Origin: Linum tenue
Taxonomy: Eukaryota > Streptophyta > Magnoliopsida > Malpighiales > Linaceae
NCBI GenBank assembly: GCA_946122785.1
Contig: CAMGYJ010000009.1
Location: forward strand, 8,524,937 to 8,588,936
DNA length: 64,000 bases
Direction: 5' to 3'
Part shown: positions 61,600 through 64,000 of the stretch, in pieces
Numbering within the stretch: position 1 is the first letter of the stretch
Layout: each line of letters begins with the position of its first letter
Notes under the pieces: generated by a model
What the model saw: only the letters and a program-made list of their open reading frames with translations
The model's database searches: none
What the model was told of the DNA's origin: nothing
Made by a program: the position numbers and the translations under genes

Positions 61600-62551
61600 A
61601 TGGACGTTGGCCACCGTGGTGCTGGTTCTGTTGAGGATCTTCTGGTGGATGAAGAGGAAGTCGATCTTGGAAAATTGAGGTCCGAAAGTACTCAAGAAAC
61701 AGATGCATTTGATAGAGATCACCTCGATGATGGAGGTGGAGGTTGTGAATCAATCGGCTCATCTGGGCCTCAACCTGTCTCCAGTAATTGCTTCGACAAA
61801 GCAGCAAAATTCCCCTGTCCTAGCGACAAGGTATCCAGTCTAGATTCATCAAATGATGATGCTCCAGAGGAAGCATTGCACTTGCTGTTCTCCGAAGAGC
61901 CCCTGCAGGCCGCCGAGTCTATAAAAGTAAGCCCTCCTTATCAAAGAAGTTGCTCTGCTTGTTAAGTTGTTTATCTGAACAATGTGCATTATATGGTAGT
62001 GTGTAACCCTTTGGTTAAGGGCGAAGCTTTTTGTCATTCCTTACCTGTGTTGTAATCATGTTGACATGCTTTTTCATTTTGTCTGGCCTTTGAAGCTCAT
62101 ACCTGCCCTGAAAGGTAGCCGAGAGAAAATGGGTAAGGCGGCACCAAGGCAGCAGCTGAGTGTGACTTGGGCTCCTGATGTGTATGACCCTGTTCCCAAT
62201 TCTCTCTGCCACACGGTGAAGAGCAGTAAGAAGAAATCAAGAAGAGAGAAGGACAGAGATAACAACCACCACCACAACAAGAAGAATGGAAAGAAGGGAC
62301 AGAAGGGTAGTGGTAGTACTTCATCCTCGCGAGGAGGCAGCAGCAGCAGTAGTAGTAGCAAGGACAAGAAGCAAATCCGGAGAAAGCCCGACAACAAGTC
62401 TTCTTATAAAACACTGGATATCTGTGATGACAGATTTGGCGATTCTTCAAGTGGGCTTAGCTTTGACGTGGCTAGTGCAGACTACTGCGGCAGCAGCTTC
62501 CTTAAGAAATCTGTAACAGAGTTCCATTACTCTGTTGCTGAGGCGTTGTGA
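61600..62551 (+). CDS. Uncharacterised plant-specific low-complexity protein
   Basis: Two exons, 61600-61926 and 62096-62551, join in phase to 260 residues. The donor is GTAAGC and the acceptor TTGAAG. The N-terminal half is acidic. The second half holds the motif [18 protein letters not shown], then a Lys/Arg-rich, Ser-rich and His-Asn stretch (about residues 155-215), then [21 protein letters not shown] at the C-terminus. The WAPDVYDP block and the tail resemble a plant protein family of unknown role. The basic stretch would suit nuclear location. No catalytic domain is seen. The start could be further upstream if the leader intron is spliced differently, but 61600 is the first ATG of the frame after the acceptor near 61570. 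Confidence 0.75.
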
Positions 62552-63339
62552 TCTTAGACCTTGGCTTGGTTTCATGCGATAACTAAGCCCGGCCTCCAGC
62601 TTTGTGTCTTTCTTTTTCTTCTGTGAATAAATAAGTGCTCTTATGGGAGTGTAGAAGTTTTTAGAACGTCTAAATCTGTGCTGTGTACTGTACGATTGTT
62701 GTTTGGTAGTTAATTTGACAAGGAGACCAGCCTGGTTCTGTGTCTTTGTTCTAATATCATGTACTTCTGACTTATTATTTCCAAGGTTTAGTTGCTTCTT
62801 GACTTGTGACTTATGAGGTTGTTCTTCAGTCTATGGGATTAGTTGCTATAAACTTGAAAGCATGCCAACCACGCAGGGAGATCTTCAATTCACTTGCTTA
62901 AACCTTTCAGGGCAACAATGATTACGATGCCAAAAACTGCTTATTGCTTCCTGAGCTTACAAAGCCATTTTGTCTGCTTGTAGTTAACCCCTTATCAGAA
63001 TGATTACAACATAGCAACCACTCCAACCATCTACAATGATTAACTAACGAAAGTGACCTTGTTTTAGTTTTATATCTTACCAGTTATCACTAGAGTTAAA
63101 ATAGAGGTTACCCATTGGAAAGAAATGATTCCAAGTATCGGTGAATAGAGTTGAGAAGATGGCAAGCCTTCAAACTAAAATAGTAATCTAACAACAATGT
63201 TGCTATCTTGTGAAAACTCATCAGGCTTGCTGAATAATCCCGAGGCAACTTGAGACTCCTGCGTGCCTTGCAGAGATTAAAGTCTGCCGTTTTTTTGGTA
63301 GGAGTTTTGTCGGGAAGGCATACAATGAAGGAGTTTTGC
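62552..63339. other. 3' UTR and intergenic between convergent genes
   Basis: An AATAAATAAG polyadenylation-like signal occurs near 62625. No other feature is recognised. Confidence 0.4.
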
Positions 63340-63916
63340 CTAGGTTGTGTACTCGGCGTTTATCTTGACATAATCATAGCTCAAATCGCAGCCCCATGCC
63401 TGCCCCCCTCCTGTTCCATTGCCTGGTTGGAAAAGAACAGTCAAAACAAATGGTGTGTGTTCAACAACTTAAGAATGGAGTAAATAAAAGAGAATGCAAG
63501 TTAAGTGTTGAAAAGGCCAAAAGGGGGTTCATCAACAGCTTAAGAATGCTCGTCTCTGTATTGCCACTGGGAGAAAAGCTCAGTTGGAGTTCAGAGCCTT
63601 ACCAACAGAAATCTGGATGGCAACAGTGCCATGGGTCTCACCTGCCTTCTTCAGATAATTACTTGCGCCAGCCCTGGCAAAGAAACAGGAATCAGGCTCA
63701 CTGGTACAATATTTGAGAGACTAGAGAGAATCGAGACAAAAGACTAGTAGTAGTAGTAGTAATAGTTGACCTGTCAAACGGCAATGGTTGGCCATTGTTC
63801 ATCAGTAGAGTGTCCCCGAGCAGTATGCGGAGTTTGTTTTGGTCAAATGGGATGCCTGAATAGCCAGCAGCTGCAGCAATTCGTCCCCAGTTGGGGTCTC
63901 TCCCATATACTGCCGC
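63340..63916 (-). CDS. argJ: ArgJ, glutamate N-acetyltransferase (C-terminal part)
   Basis: Plastid enzyme of arginine synthesis that transfers the acetyl group from N-acetylornithine to glutamate. Three minus-strand exons are visible: 63771-63916, 63603-63673 and 63340-63410, in phase, ending at the TAG of 63340-63342. Residues include [42 protein letters not shown] and the family ending [16 protein letters not shown]. The remaining N-terminal exons lie beyond the right edge of the window, including the autocleavage Thr site and transit peptide. Visible parts are intact. It converges with the gene at 61600. Confidence 0.93.
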
Positions 63917-64000
63917 CTGAACTTCATCATCAATGCAGAATTAAAGAACTGGGGAAAGAAGAGCTGAGATTAATATCATTGAATCAGTGATCAAGTATTG

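Overview
The window is nuclear DNA of a flowering plant, most likely a eudicot. The coding genes have short exons with GT-AG introns. Their products are plant types: a type I inositol polyphosphate 5-phosphatase, a RabE/Rab8 GTPase, a plant soluble inorganic pyrophosphatase, a lysine-rich-tailed histone H2B, and a chloroplast-type ArgJ. The space between them is filled with plant transposable elements (Copia, Gypsy, LINE, hAT, MULE, TRIM, Cassandra). I could not fix the species from sequence alone.

Layout. Positions 1-1400 hold a decayed LINE. A nearly complete Copia retrotransposon follows (1597-6414; 5-bp target duplication, PBS, PPT), inactivated by a nonsense codon. 6420-14730 is gene-poor: an old LINE (8120-9600) is interrupted by a TRIM and by a Mutator-type MITE, followed by Gypsy LTR debris and a 5'-truncated LINE tail. 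A Pack-MULE (14737-16085) carrying a pollen-receptor-kinase fragment lies just upstream of the 5-phosphatase gene (CDS 17689-20317, nine exons reconstructed in phase). 20938-23480 holds reverse-transcriptase and hAT remnants. A gene for a Tify-binding-domain-type protein follows (24820-27291), with its start codon ending an exon. Next come a Gypsy LTR plus gag leader (28125-29540) and a RabE1 GTPase on the minus strand (29897-33350, eight exons). A LINE with a 1117-codon open frame occupies 36353-39751.

A second Pack-MULE (39922-41538) combines fragments of an RBR ubiquitin ligase, a chloroplast RNA-binding protein and a third unknown sequence. A Cassandra-like element with 5S rRNA-derived LTRs (42584-43165) and a hAT MITE (43615-44320) precede the inorganic pyrophosphatase gene (45808-47263). 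hAT and Gypsy debris covers 48081-50390. A conserved plant gene of unknown function (51830-53582) has a foldback MULE just downstream (54005-54388). An intronless histone H2B gene with a recognisable histone promoter is at 55118-55549. A Copia remnant, a third Pack-MULE (58392-59883, with a DUF716/TMEM45 fragment), an uncharacterised low-complexity plant gene with an upstream ORF (60961-62551) and the 3' end of ArgJ on the minus strand (63340-63916) complete the window.

The genes are housekeeping or signalling genes with unrelated functions and form no operon or cluster. The most distinctive feature is the set of four MULE-type elements with exact 9-10 bp target duplications, three of them carrying GC-rich pieces of cellular genes. 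They share a similar terminal sequence layout. These are non-autonomous: no transposase for them is present in the window.
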